From Lithobates sylvaticus (taxonomy: Eukaryota; Chordata; Amphibia; Anura; Ranidae): DNA of 64,000 nt. Where the stretch lies: contig CM053028.1 of the NCBI GenBank assembly GCA_028564925.1, forward strand, positions 361,021,802 to 361,085,801. Direction: 5' to 3'. Positions 45,651 through 57,545 of this stretch are shown here, in pieces (within the stretch, counting starts at the first letter, position 1; the number at the start of each line of letters is the position of its first letter). The notes under the pieces were generated by a model, which was not told the DNA's origin, did no database searches, and saw only the letters and a list, made by a program, of their open reading frames with translations. Position numbers and translations under genes: made by a program.

Positions 45651-48589
45651 CGATTCCCACACAGTAACCTGTAACTAATTTTGTTTCTGAATAGCCAACG
45701 CAATCAGAACTATAAACCAATAAATTTGCCTAAGTCCCTTGAAGAGGAGCAGGGAAGTCTTCACAGTGGGACAGTATATAAAAAAATAAAATAAAAAATT
45801 GGTGGATTTCATAGTGAACCATGCAAAAAACATGCAAAGTACAGTTCTTTTATAGCCCACCACCTTCCAAAGAAAAGGGAAGTGAAAGTAAAAATACTCA
45901 CTTTACACCGCAGCTTCAGGAAAGCTTGCCTAGGTGAGGGTGATTCTAAGGGTCCCAAATGTTGCATGAAGTCAGACTAGCACAGAGCATCTGTGACTTT
46001 TCATGTGACTAGGGATCCTCAGCCTCCCCCCGGATCCCGGGATAAATCCCAATGTCGATACCATTGCTTTCTGAAAGCCACTATACTGTAAGTAACTTTT
46101 ACCTTTTTTTTTTTTTTCTTTAATTTGGCCATTCTTACTATGGGGGGCTACAAAGGAAGTGGTTCTTTTCATTCAAGGTCTGTTTTTAGGTACACTTGTC
46201 ATTTCAAGTGTCATACATGTAAGTTTAGAAGAAGCTTATGCTTTTATAACATTGTGGGAACTTTTTTTTATTATTATTCCCAGTCTGACAGCTGCTTTTA
46301 TTGGTGCAGTAGTAGATTGAGACCCGACGTCTGGTTGTTTGGCTCTGGTGCAGATTTAGTATGTAATACTGTGTTCAAACCCTGCTAAAACCTAAATGAT
46401 CTTCTCCTGCAAATAGCAAACCACAATTCCATTAGCATTTCCATGGCGTCTGTGCTGTTTTAGTAAAATCGCTTGTCCTGGGTCTGCTCAGTCTGTGTTG
46501 TCCTATTATATGCGAGACACAAAGAAGCTGAAGGCCAGTAAAGTCCTGTCACATCTCGCAGTGTAGTGACCGACCTTAAAGCTTCATAACATCCCTTGTT
46601 CATTTCTGCTGAATGTGCACTGAGGTAGGTAAATGAATTCAGAGTACTGGTGGGCGTATGATTCCTTTGTGACCTCATTCCTGTACCATTTGTTTCCCAG
46701 CTTGTACCAAGCCAAAGGGTACATTTCTCTTGGTTTTGCTTCAAATCATTTTCTTTTCTGGCTGCTGAATTGACAGCAATTGTTGAACTGAGCAGTCTGG
46801 GATTTTATTCATGTGTCTTATACACTTTTGGCATTTAGCTAATACCACAAGCAAAAAAAAAAAAAAGATTGGGTTGTTTTATTATCTTATATAGCATGTT
46901 AAAATTGCTTTTCATTTGTTTTAGGCATGTATTGCAACAAAATGCCTTATTCCGTTAAAACTACAGTCATTTGAAATGTATATATGTAGTTATAAAACAT
47001 GCAGAATCAGGACTTGTGCTAGCACGTGTTCAAAATAAATAATTAGCTTCCTCTTCTAAGATTGTTAGAAGTGTTGTAGAAACAGTTTTTTAAAATGTTA
47101 TTAAAATTGTGTTAACAAAAAAAAAAAAAAAAAGTATTTCTAAAATGAAATTAATAACATTATCTATAAACCTATCCAGTAAAAAGTAATCCAAAAAAAC
47201 AAACAAAAACATTGTATCCGTGTCTTGTGGACACATTCACACCTATCTGACAGCTGTAGCTAAGCAGCTCCAAGTCAACAGCTTTCCTCCAGCATTGTGC
47301 TCAACATGCACCGAGCTGCTGGTTTGTAACTGGACCATTTGGGCAGCATGCATTGAGCAGAAATTCCCCCAAATCCTGTCCATCATGAGAACTAGGTCTG
47401 AAGGGGCTGAACCTGGATCTATACCTGTACAATGGACTTTGTGACAGAAAAAGCACCCACATTGCCTGTACCTGCACTTTGTTGTAAGTGAATTGCAGAA
47501 GGTTCATAAGCTAGGTTATATCGCATTGTGGCATCCGTGCATAAAAATCTAGATGGGAGATTATTGGAACAAAATGTACTGTATTTTAAGGAAAATTGCA
47601 TGTAATCATATGTTGACATGTCTTTTGTTTTTATTATCTGTGTCTAAATACTGAATTATATAGTATTAGTGAAATTAAAACAAAAAAATAAAGATTGGAA
47701 AGTTCCCTATGGGTGGGGGATGTACTTTTCATGGAAACCAATCCTTTAGAGAGAAATACATAGATACATAGGCTTTTCTGTTCTGTTCTAGGTCATTTAC
47801 TCTACCTATATTGAAGCTATTGGATTAAAAAGCCAATGTATTTCTCTCATGAGAGACCAATGCTGACCAAATAAACGCATCGATTGTTATGAAATTTTAA
47901 CCATTCTCACCCTGCTTTTGATCACAAAATTGAACTGGTTCAAGGCAATCTACCTCTAAAATTTTCAGTTTTGCCCTCTATCAACCAGGTTTCAGTTACA
48001 AGGGTCTCCCCAAAACTGGATCTCCTGACAGGGAGACCCCTATCCCTGAAGACTGACATCAGAAGTAACAGTGATCCAGTCTCCAGAGTTGAGGGGCCTA
48101 TCCAAGAAAAAAAAAAGACTGGACTCTCATCTACCTCTCCACCGATCCCCAAAGCCTGGCTGGGAGACGAATAGGCTGCCATTGGGCTCACTGCTGGAAA
48201 AACAAAATTGCTCCTCATTGGCCAACACACCCAACGTATAACAGAAATACAAGGATTCATAGTGCCTGGAAAACTTGTACATTCCCTGGCCTGATATGAG
48301 CATCATTTGGCAAGTTTGTTTCTGAATAATCTTCTCCCCCAGAATAATATCCCAAGGTAGTATAGGGATTGTGCTGGCTTTTTTGGTAATATATGATCAA
48401 ATTAACTAGGCAAAGAGTTTATCAAAAGTTTTGAGTATAGTAATCAGGGTCAAAACAAAGTAAAAACGTACCATCATCCAATTTGGGATATGAGAAATTG
48501 GTAAGGTGAGAATGTGGGGGCAATTGCTGATGCTGACCAATACACAAGGACACTTAGAAAGGCTAATGGACTATCACGGCCCTGATACA
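45651..48589. other. Intergenic sequence without recognised feature
   Basis: The longest frames (106 residues on the minus strand at 47940-48260, 94 residues at 46460-46744) resemble no family I know. No clean repeat borders were seen. Homopolymer runs lie near 46107 (T) and 47118 (A). Confidence 0.45.
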
Positions 48590-48637
48590 ATGACCCAAAG
48601 GTTGATGTAAAAAATATACATTTTAATACAAATCAAA

Positions 48638-48645
<8 letters not shown>

Positions 48646-48686
<41 letters not shown>
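48646..48686. repeat. (TA)n microsatellite
   Basis: About 20 TA dinucleotides preceded by a poly-A stretch. Confidence 0.95.
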
Positions 48687-48689
<3 letters not shown>

Positions 48690-48781
48690 ATACAGACATA
48701 ATTAAAAGGTATACCCCACAATTCACTGACTACAAACGGGTTCACTCGTGGAACTAATGTTGAGGTGGAGTATATATTAAT

Positions 48782-48821
48782 CCTCTACCGGTTTCGCGGT
48801 ATAGACCGCTTCTTCAGGAGG
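48782..48821 (-). ncRNA. Hammerhead ribozyme core
   Basis: On the minus strand: CCTC (48818-48821), CTGAAGA (48811-48817), stem II GCGGU with ACCGC around CUAU, GAAA (48792-48795), GUA triplet (48786-48788), GAGG (48782-48785). CCTC and GAGG pair as stem I, and stem II is 5 perfect base pairs. All core bases fit CUGANGA and GAAA. Confidence 0.8.
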
Positions 48822-48900
48822 TCGTCTATAGGACAAAGAATACATTTAGACAGAGCATAAAAGCTTTTAATTAACAGATTAACATTTCAAATAAAATTTG

Positions 48901-49897
48901 TGAAATGCTCACCCATCTGGACAAGATCAATTGGCGAGAGGGCTCAACAAAATTCCCCCCACGGCAGACATGGGGGATTGCAATTGACCGTCACTATTAA
49001 AAGGTGAAAATTATAAAGGTTGATAAGATGACTAGTGAAAAAATAGATTGAAATAAGTTGAAGAAACCCAGCCAACACTGCTGTGGAAACAGGAAGAGAA
49101 AGTAAGTGGAAGGGGAGAAAGGGAGGGGGAAGTGAGGGAGAGGGGGGGGAGGAAGGAACGGGGGGTTTACCCTTCCCTTCAGGTGCTGAAGCTAGACCAA
49201 AAGTGAGATACCTGAACTAGTAATGCTTTGCGAGAACAGTGGATCTCATTAAATTCTGATGGCACTCTGCTACCGGCACCTGTGGATGCGCATCTGCAAT
49301 GTCACTGGACTGTGCTGAATTAGAGTACTCTTCCAGGCAGGTCTATAAGATTAATATCCCAGTCTATAGACATGTGTCACAAAACTGGCCCTGCAACCTT
49401 CTACCGGGCTCACTTACCATGTGGCAGCTGTCCTAATTTTCCTGCAGTAACTCTTTTAAATAGTTTCCTCTAGTAGTCCAAGGATAACTTCAACATTTAT
49501 AAAACCATTATAATGCCATCCCTGTCCACACTTTTGTTTAGTGCAGTTTCCACATTGCATCCCATAGCCTGCCTTTTGGATGTAAGTGCCACTGCTGGAT
49601 TGTCTACTATTCCCACACTGGTGAAGATTCTGTTTAAGCCAGTACCCATCCTGCGATCCTTAGCAGCCCTCAGGGTCACAGAATGATTCAACTTGGGTAG
49701 TGACATGTCTGGCCAGCCCTTGCAGAGCTTCAGGCTCTAAATGTTTGTCTTTACTGAATACAGATTTAAAGCTCAATATTATTTATTTCATTGGCCTAGC
49801 CCATGCCTCTTCTATCATCAGAAATAAAGGCAACTTATTCTTTTAGGAGGGTTAATTTTTTTGAAGATTTACAGTTGGGGTCAGATCATCATCCCAG
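48901..49897. other. Intergenic sequence without recognised feature
   Basis: A purine-rich G/A stretch lies at about 49090-49170. Nothing else is recognised. Confidence 0.4.
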
Positions 49898-50298
49898 TTA
49901 AGCCCCTTTCACACGGGATGGATTCGTTAGACGGACTCCGCTAGCGCATTGAGGGATCGCTTTGTTAATCCCTGCTGAGCAGGTGGACAACAGGTCCGTC
50001 TCCGCTCACTGTACTGAGATGGACCTGTCAGAGCCCCGCTGTTCTCTATGGGGAGATCAGATGAAAATGGACCGCCTGTCAATTTTCATCCGATCCGATC
50101 CGCTGGACGGATGGTGAACGTATTGCCATCCATCTGATTTCAGCAGATCTTGTCGAATCGGATTGGCAGGCGGGTGTCAGCGGACACATTTACGCTGACA
50201 TCCGCCTACCCATAGAAGTCAATGGGTGGCCCGCTTGGATCCACCTAAAAAATGGACAGCCAAAACCGATCGGGCCGATTGTGCGAAAGGGGCCTTAA
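49898..50298. mobile_element. CCCTTTCACACGGG-type MITE with TTAA duplication
   Basis: TTAA at 49898-49901 and 50295-50298; between them GCCCCTTTCACACGGGATGG and, at the right, the inverse of GGCCCCTTTCGCACAATCGG. The interior is full of 'gatccg' and 'ggacggat' motifs. The clean TTAA edges support a piggyBac-like mechanism for this structural class. Confidence 0.85.
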
Positions 50299-50918
50299 TT
50301 GCATTCTTCTCAACCATTTCTAAAGAAATGTCCAAAAGCAAAAAGCATAGACCTCCAATGACACTTCTACCTCTCCTGCAGACATATTAATCTGGTGTGA
50401 CGGTATGTCTGGGGTAGTTGTCAGTACAGTGGCAGACTAACTTGAGTCCATAAACAAACCAATCAACATTGATTATTTGTAATCCTCATGCTGCTAGCAT
50501 TAGTAAATAGAAAAGTATATGTTATTTACTTGTTTTAAAGCTTTATTTTTTTTTTTTTTTACTTCAGTTGGTTTTATCCCTAGGAAAATGTCATACATAC
50601 CAGGAGTCTTCAGGAGAGAAGGGGTTTTCGCAACTAAGCATACTCTCTTGCATGAATGTCTGAGCTAAAGGCAGATAGATGATGGATTCCAGGAAGTAAA
50701 TGTTACATGAATCATTTGTAATTACTCAAGATGGCCTCAGCCAGAAAGTGATTTCTCAATAAAATAAAGCATAGAGACATGGATGGAAGTTATGAACAAG
50801 ACAGAAAATAATTATTCTGAGGGGTTCGGAGTAACCCCATGGGTATGCTGACCTGATAAGGCTAGGAAAGTATGTTATAAACACATGCAGTAGCACATGG
50901 CAAAAATAAACATTTCTA
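50299..50918. other. Intergenic sequence without recognised feature
   Basis: Nothing recognised beyond a poly-T run near 50550-50561. Confidence 0.4.
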
Positions 50919-51693
50919 CAGTGCCTTGAAAAATAATTCATACCCCTTGGAATTTTCCACATTTTGCCATGTTCTAACCAAAAACATAAATGTATTTTTG
51001 GGGGATTTTATGTGACAGACCAACACAAAGTGGCACATAATTGTGAAGTGGAAGGAAAATGATAAATTGTTTTCAATAAATATCTGAAAAGTGTGGCGTG
51101 CATTTGTATTCAGCCCCCCTGAGTCAATACTTTGTAGAACCACCTTTCGCTAAAATTACAGCTGCAAGTCTTTTTGGAAATTTCTCTACCAGCTTTGCAC
51201 ATCTAGAGAGTGAAAGTTTTGCCCATTCTTCTTTGTAAAATGGCTCAAGCTCTGTCAGATTGGATGGAGAGCATCTCATATGGATTTAGGTCTGGACTTT
51301 GACTGGGCCATTCTAACACATGAATATGCTTTGATCTAAACCATTCCATTGTAGCTCTGGCTGTATGTTTAAGGTCATTGTCCTGCTGGAAGGTGAACCT
51401 CCTCTTTGCAGACTCTAACAGGTTTTCTTCTAAGATTGCCCTGTATTTGGCTCCATCCATCTTTCCATCAGCTTCCCTGTCCTTGCTGAAGAAAAGCATC
51501 CCCACAACATGCTGCCACCACCATGTTTCACGGTGGGGATGGTGTGTTCACGGTGATTTGCAGTGTTAGTTTTTCGCCGCACATAGCGTTCTGCTTTTAG
51601 GCCAAAAAGTTAAATTTTTGTCTCATCTGACCAGAGCACCTTCTTCCACGTGTCCCCCGCATGGCTTCTCGCAAACTGCAAATGGGACCTAAA
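50919..51693 (-). mobile_element. Tc1-like transposon, 3' half only, with transposase remnant
   Basis: The right-hand terminus of the element (minus strand) is at 50919, CAGTGCCTTGAAAAATAATT, preceded by TA. Minus-strand transposase pieces include [19 protein letters not shown] (second catalytic Asp) and [13 protein letters not shown] (third-motif region), within 51245-51505, and further N-terminal pieces up to about 51690. The element stops there, where a PLE-like sequence begins. The same family is at 55607-59079. Confidence 0.88.
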
Positions 51694-52385
51694 TTGTTTT
51701 CGTAGTGTGTATCTATTTATGCATGTGAATACAGTTTTGTTCCTAAATACAGCGCTTGCAACTGTGCAAAAATACAAATGACAAAATCAAATAGTCCAAA
51801 AATCATCCAATAAAGAAGTTATATTGCAAATGTTGTCCCAATATAATAAAGTGCTCTTGTTCTCAAATCTTCTTAAAAGTGCTGATGTGCTCCAAATAAA
51901 TCACTCCATGATGTGACCCACACCCCTCATGTATCCCTACTCACCAAAGGTAATGGACCCCCAGCTTTTCAGTCTGGGGTCAGACGGGCTTAGATCTGTT
52001 AGGGAATGGCGGGAAATAAGGGTCCAGTATGGATCTCCCCAGCGTGACTCTCAGACATTCAGGATGCTCACCAAGCCCAGAATAAAAGAGGGAACCAATA
52101 GTGAAGTACTGTAAAGCTGCTGTTTATTGTGCAATAATAGATACTTACAGGATAAAAGCATAAAATGTGCATGTACGATGCAAGGAATCTCTGTAACCAG
52201 CGTGCGTTCCACGTCACTTCCGGTCGCGGTGGAATGCACGCTGGTTACGGCGTTCCCGGAGAGATTCCTTGCATTGTACATGCTCGTTTTTATCTTTTGT
52301 TCTGTAAGTATCTTTCTACTATTGTGCAATGGAATGGCAACAGGATTTTTAAACCAATGCCTTACACAATTTAGACACATTTAAT
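51694..52385. mobile_element. Probable Penelope-like terminal sequence with an inner palindrome
   Basis: At 52124-52331 two arms of about 85-100 bp are inverted: 'caataatagatacttacag' faces 'gtaagtatctttctactattg', and 'gcaaggaatctctgtaacca' faces 'tggttacggcgttcccggag' then 'attccttgc'. The loop is about 15 bp around 'gtcacttccggtcgc'. The left flank 'cagcgcttgcaactgtgcaa' resembles PLE untranslated regions. No ribozyme core was found. Confidence 0.5.
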
Positions 52386-52445
52386 TTTTGCCACAGTATA
52401 TGCCACTTCTATGTTACCCTATGAACTTTTGAAGGTTAAAGTGTT

Positions 52446-52740
52446 ATGCTGGCCATACAAGGTTTGAATTTCAGCTGGTTCCTACTGAACCGGTCGAGAT
52501 TTGGCAGGCTGAAAGTCCCAAGTTGATCGATCAACTTGAGTACAACCAGCCTGCCAGATTCTCTTACAATTATCATTAGTGGCTGCTAGCGATTATCATC
52601 GTCTTCTCCCAGCGGGGATGGGTTCCAGAAAGGAGGGATTCCCGCATCAACACTGTCTGTGTTGATGGGGGAATCAAGTGAATTTCTTTCCGGCAACCAC
52701 GCTCCGTGTATGGCCTGCCTTACTAAACACAGGAGCCTGC
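52446..52740. mobile_element. GGCCATACA-type MITE
   Basis: 'atgctggccatacaaggt' at the left faces 'tccgtgtatggcctgcc' at the right, with inner inverted pairs 'gttgatcgatcaac' and 'caacactgtctgtgttg'. The borders are approximate. Confidence 0.5.
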
Positions 52741-52871
52741 ATTCACTAGACCTGGTCTCCCACAGAACATAGAAATGCAATAATTTTAGTAAATATAAAC
52801 TGCTAAATTCCTTTTCTCATCAGCAGTATATAGCAGTCTTACACTTCTATCAGTGTCCAGCCGAGCACTGG

Positions 52872-53684
52872 TTAACCATTTGCCAACCAGGTTTTTTCTG
52901 GCACTTTGTTTACAGGTTTAAATCTTTTTTTATTTTTATTTTTATAGAAAATTACTTGGAACCTCCAAACATTGTACTTTTTTTTTTTTTTTAGCAGAGA
53001 CCCTATGGAATAAAATGGCGATTGTTGCAACTTTTAATGTCACACGGTATTTTTTAGAAAAGATACATTTTAATGAATAAAAAAAAAACACAATGTATAC
53101 TCCATTTTTTTTTTGTAGAACGCGGAAGATGATATTACGCCGAGTAAATAGTTACCTAAGATGTCACGCTTTAAAATTGCGCATGCTCGTGGAATGGTGA
53201 CAAACTATGGTGTTTTAAAAGCCTTTACTGGTTACCTGTTTAGAGTTATAGAGGCGGTCTAGTGCTAGATATATTGCTCTCACTCTCCCTTTTTATTTTT
53301 TTAAACTTTTATTCCTATTACAAGGAATGTAAACATTCCTTGTAATAGAAATAAGGATGACAGGTCCTCTTTATAGAGAGATCTGGGGGTCAAAAACACC
53401 CCAAAATCTCCATCTTTTAAAGCATAAATCAAAAAACAATTTTGATCTTTTGCTTTAAAAAAATAATTACTTTCAGCCTGGACCAGAAGTGATGTCATGA
53501 TGTTGCTCCAGGTAGCGGACGAATAGTGCCGCTAAAACGACGGTGAAAGCCGTCTAAGAAAGCCAGCCGTCGGTTGGAAAAAACATTAATGGTAGTTATG
53601 GCTGATATCTTCAGCCATAATCCCGGTAAACCACTTGCAAACCACAATGTGTATATATAGGTATTGCGGTCGGCAAGTGGTTAA
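52872..53684. mobile_element. TTAA-bounded element, family K, copy 2 (reverse orientation)
   Basis: Left TTAACCATTTGCCAACCAGG and right CGGCAAGTGGTTAA. In reverse it aligns with 25926-27065 along 'ggaatgtttacattccttgt', 'tatttactcggcgta' and 'gtttggaggttc'. It is about 330 bp shorter, mainly because the GC-rich left interior differs. Confidence 0.85.
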
Positions 53685-54150
53685 AGCTTGAAGGAGGAGT
53701 TTTCATTCTCCACTGACTTTCCTATGAGGCTGCATAACTCCTGACCCCTGTCTGTCCTGTCCCTCCAAAAAAAAAAAAAAAACCTCTCTAGCAATATACA
53801 CCAAACTGAGCATGTACAGAGCACCTCCTAGGGCTTTGTTCTATCAGCCGATGGATAGGGGACAGTAAAAGAAGGGGAGGATCAGAGATGACTGGATCAA
53901 ACAACCTTTTTACAAAATGCAGAGGATTAACCCCTTAGGTTTCACAGTGAGTATAACAAGCATGGTTTACCTGACATACAGACTGATTTTACCATTGTGG
54001 TTTTAGTAACACTTTAACATCTCAGCAACCAATACTTTTATCATCTAGGAAAACCACTGCAAACATTGATAAACTGCAACATGCAGAAATGTGACAGGGT
54101 TAAAGGAAATAGGGCAATAACTGAAGGCAAACATTTAATAATAAATTAGA
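53685..54150. other. Intergenic sequence without recognised feature
   Basis: A poly-A run near 53767-53781 is the only feature. Confidence 0.4.
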
Positions 54151-54391
54151 ATTTAGGTCCCATTTACTGCTGTGCAATGCACGACACATGCACCAAAGTA
54201 GCTCCAGTGCTTTTTTTTTTTTTCTATGAGTCTTGCATGTTTTGGCACTTTTTTGTGCATTTTGTTGCGTGCCAAAATACACAACTGCTACCTGCGTTAC
54301 TTCTTTCCACAAGCTGTTGGGAAAGCACGCAGAAACTTGCATTTCTGTGTGCTTTCCTGGAACGCCGAGGTGTGTGTGAGACCTAAACAAT
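54151..54391. mobile_element. TTTAGGTC-type MITE
   Basis: Left 'tttaggtcccatttactg' and right 'gtgtgtgagacctaaac' are approximate inverses. The interior has 'gcatgttttggcac' and 'gtgtgctttcc' motifs. It is decayed and non-coding. Confidence 0.5.
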
Positions 54392-54413
54392 ATTCTTATT
54401 CCCTAAAATAAAT

Positions 54414-55290
54414 CTAGACAAGAAAAAATCCCCTAGGATTGGGACTTTAGATAGAACACCACTCTCACAAGATTTTTTAATAAATCATAATATGAATGTT
54501 TTATTGGTAAAAGAGATATAAAAAATCCTCCAAAGGTGTCTAATAGCAGGATGCACGATATACAATATGCATGACAATACAAGTAATAACAAATAACATA
54601 CAAAGAAAAATTATACAAAAAATGACATGATGATACAGGACAACATTCAAAAAATCACCAATACGGTACTATTGCTCTCCCGGAGGTGTAAATGGGGGCA
54701 GCAGAGGAACACCTAGGTGTCGGATTAGAACGACATACACGCTAGTGCGCTAGGGATATTCCACAGAGGACGGGGCCTTGGGTGCCCATTATTGGGACCA
54801 CATCACATTCACCCGAGACATTAATTCTCGGGGATGAGGATTTCTCTGAGGATACACTCAATCTGGATACCTGGCCGTTATTACATAAAGTCCGTATGAA
54901 GGATCATCCATCTTGAATCCGACAGGTACTTTTCAGATATAAATCTTACTCCCCACTCCTGACGAAGGTTCCCATATTTGGGTAACTGGAAACGCGTCGA
55001 GTATACGGGGGATTTACACCTCCGGGAGAGCAATAGTACCGTATTGGTGATTTTTTGAATGTTGTCCTGTATCATCATGTCATTTTTTGTATAATTTTTC
55101 TTTGTATGTTATTTGTTATTACTTGTATTGTCATGCATATTGTATATCGTGCATCCTGCTATTAGACACCTTTGGAGGATTTTTTATATCTCTTTTACCA
55201 ATAAAACATTCATATTATGATTTATTAAAAATCTTGTGAGAGTGGTGTTCTATCTAAAGTCCCAATCCTAGGGGATTTTTTCTTGTCTAT
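54414..55290. mobile_element. Long inverted repeat (279-bp arms) of PLE terminal type with ribozyme in the spacer
   Basis: Arms 54414-54692 and 55012-55290 are essentially perfect inverses, from 'tagacaagaaaaaatcccct' at the outer tip to 'ctctcccggaggtgtaaat' at the inner edge. The spacer of about 319 bp contains a hammerhead core at 54951-55010 that abuts the right arm. Near identity implies recent origin or gene conversion. Inverted terminal copies are known in PLE insertions. Confidence 0.9.
54951..55010 (+). ncRNA. Hammerhead ribozyme, best-preserved in the window
   Basis: CCCC and ACTC (54951-54958), CTGACGA (54959-54965), stem II AGGTTCCC with GGGTAACTG around ATATTT, GAAA (54989-54992), then CGC and GTC (54996-54998), GAGT (54999-55002), ATAC, GGGG (55007-55010). 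ACTC pairs with GAGT, and CCCC pairs with GGGG across an internal loop, giving a stem I with an interior loop as in type I PLE hammerheads. All core bases and a GUC cleavage triplet are present. Confidence 0.88.
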
Positions 55291-55606
55291 ATAATAGGGA
55301 TGAGATCACCACCTATTCCCATCTATCTCACTGGGGGAGTCAACCTTAATCTCTTTCTGTTAAAATAAATCTATGCACATTCATTACTTATTGGTCCTGT
55401 AATCTACAATGTTTTTCATAAAATCTTTTCTTACTGTGTTTTTCTGTAATATCCTGTATGAGCTCTCAAACCTCTGCTTTTCCCTTTCAATTCTGTATGT
55501 TTGGAATGAACAGTGCATGTTAGTTGTGGTCAAGCACACTACACATCCTATAGTCCATAGTCCATTTAGAAGTGAATAAGAGTGGGTGGCTATATTCCTA
55601 CATATG
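55291..55606. other. Intergenic sequence without recognised feature
   Basis: Nothing recognised. Confidence 0.4.
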
Positions 55607-55716
55607 CAGTGCCTTGAAAAATTATTCATACCCCTTGAAGTTTTCCAAATCCTACAGCTCTGGTTGTATGTTTAAGGTCATTGTCCTGCTGCAAGGTGAA
55701 CCTCTGCCCCAGTCTC

Positions 55717-56130
55717 AAGTTTTTTTTTTTTTTTTTCTGAAGCACATGATTAGAGCCTGAGGCTCTAAATGGCTTAAAAAAAGGGTGGGCTCGGAGCGCC
55801 CAGTTGTGTGACAATAGCGAATTAATATTCACTATTGTCTTCCTGCTTCTCCTCCCGCCCAATCAGGAAGCGGGTCTTAAGACCTGATTGGTCGAGAGGA
55901 GAAGCAATCGTATTGGCCGGTAACGGGGGCGGAGAGGATGTATGGGGAGATCCGGGAGATGGCCATCATTGGAGCGATCTCTCTGCTCTGCATCGCTGCC
56001 AAGAGCCTGACCGCGTGAGTACCAACCATTGGGGAGGGAGAGAGGCTGGTCTGTTTGCCACCCTCGTGGGGGCGGTCGGGTGGTTTGTTTGCCGCCCCCT
56101 GGCTGGAGCACCAATCGCCACTGAAGCTTG
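55717..56130 (-). mobile_element. Probable retroposed insertion with A-tail, minus strand
   Basis: The left edge is a T run of about 18 (A tail on the minus strand), preceded on the minus strand by 'ttagagcctcaggctctaat'. The interior is GC-rich, with 'tcctcccgcccaatcaggaa' facing 'cctgattggtcgagaggaga'. It interrupts Tc1 sequence. On the plus strand a short frame opening MYGEIREMAIIGAISLLC ends in a donor-like GTGAGT, but this looks coincidental. Family not recognised. Confidence 0.45.
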
Positions 56131-57545
56131 GGATATTTTTTTTATAACTTGACCCTGCTTTAAATTTCTCCACAACTTTATACCTGACCTGTCTGGTGTG
56201 TTCCATGGCCTTCATGGTGCTGTTTGTTCACTAAGGCTCTCTAACAAACCTCTGAGGGCTTCACAGAACAGCTGTATTTATACTGGGATTAATAAAAGTG
56301 GGGGTGGTGCTGCGCTGTTCCCCAGGGAGGTGGCCAAATCTACCACAAGGTGGCAGTAATGGGATAAAGACGTAAACCCTTTAAGTGTAGCAATCGTATG
56401 AGACAATAATAGTTGATGATGCGACTATTAAGTCGAAGTAATGCGAGTTGAGATAGATAATTCCCTTACTATACAAGATAAGGGGTATGGTGTGACCAAT
56501 ACAGGTTAATAAAAATTGCTATTGGTGAACCCAGGTAAAAATATATATAATAGAATTGTAAATAGTACTGAGGTGCGAGAGTGTAAATCGAACTAATAGC
56601 ACCTAAATAAAACTACTAATAAAACACCATAAGCAGGTAATAAAAAAATCAGATATACATATAAAATCATATAAGTGAACATATGGTAAAAATGTGTCTA
56701 TAGATAAACAATTCCAAAGTGCATAGTAGATGGTGAACAAAATATAAAATCCTTAAAGTGCTAGTGCAAGTGTGCACAGGCTAAAAAATGCGACTGAGTG
56801 ATTGAGTGACGGGTAAAACGATAAATATAATCGCATTGGAGATATGTGATGAGTAGAGGTATGTGCAGAGAAGTTGTACTGGAGTGAACAGTAGAACAAT
56901 AAATATAAAGTGCAAAGTATGCGAGCATACAAAATAATGTATAAGCTGGATGAGACTAGTCAGCGTGACTATAGATGAAAAAATCCCTGGCAAAATATAA
57001 AGCTACCAGTAAACAAAGTGGAATAAAGTTTGAAATATAAAATATAACGAAATGCTAGGTGCAGACGCAAAGTGCACACACAGATATCCTATAGGTAAAA
57101 TCGCATAATGCAGGATGCGTAAAAAATAGTCACATGCGACTAAAATGATGAAGTCACATGACGCCACGCGTAGGGACAGGAGAGGCATTCAATACAAACA
57201 AGGAAGCAAATGGAACGAGCTCGGCGCTCGTCTAAGATAAGAGAAAATATTTATTTTTATTCTGTGAGTTCTATTGTGAGTACTAGGTACTATATTAAAC
57301 TGTTTTTATTGAGCAAATAAATTTTAAACATACTACACTATACGGTCCCCCCCTCATTTCTTACCTATCACTCCGGCATCTGCCGTGAGCTACAAAGGCT
57401 AGATATACCTGGAACCAGGGAAAAGGAATACGCACCTACCCAGGCAGACCACCGTGAGGGAAGGAGAAGAAAGCAGACCCCTTTACATCATTTATATGCG
57501 GTTAACCCTTTGCCGCAAGGTAAGGGTCCATTGCTCACTTTAGTG

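Larger units (their letters stand above)
48590..48900 (-). mobile_element. Penelope-like terminal fragment
   Basis: A hammerhead core on the minus strand at 48782-48821 is followed (minus strand) by a region ending near the 'ttttaatacaaatc' and (TA)n stretch. This matches the layout of the other PLE ends in the window. No coding sequence is attached. Confidence 0.65.

Noticed and set aside
47940-48260. 106-residue minus-strand frame
   Set aside because: No recognisable family, no splice sites and no neighbouring coding exons.
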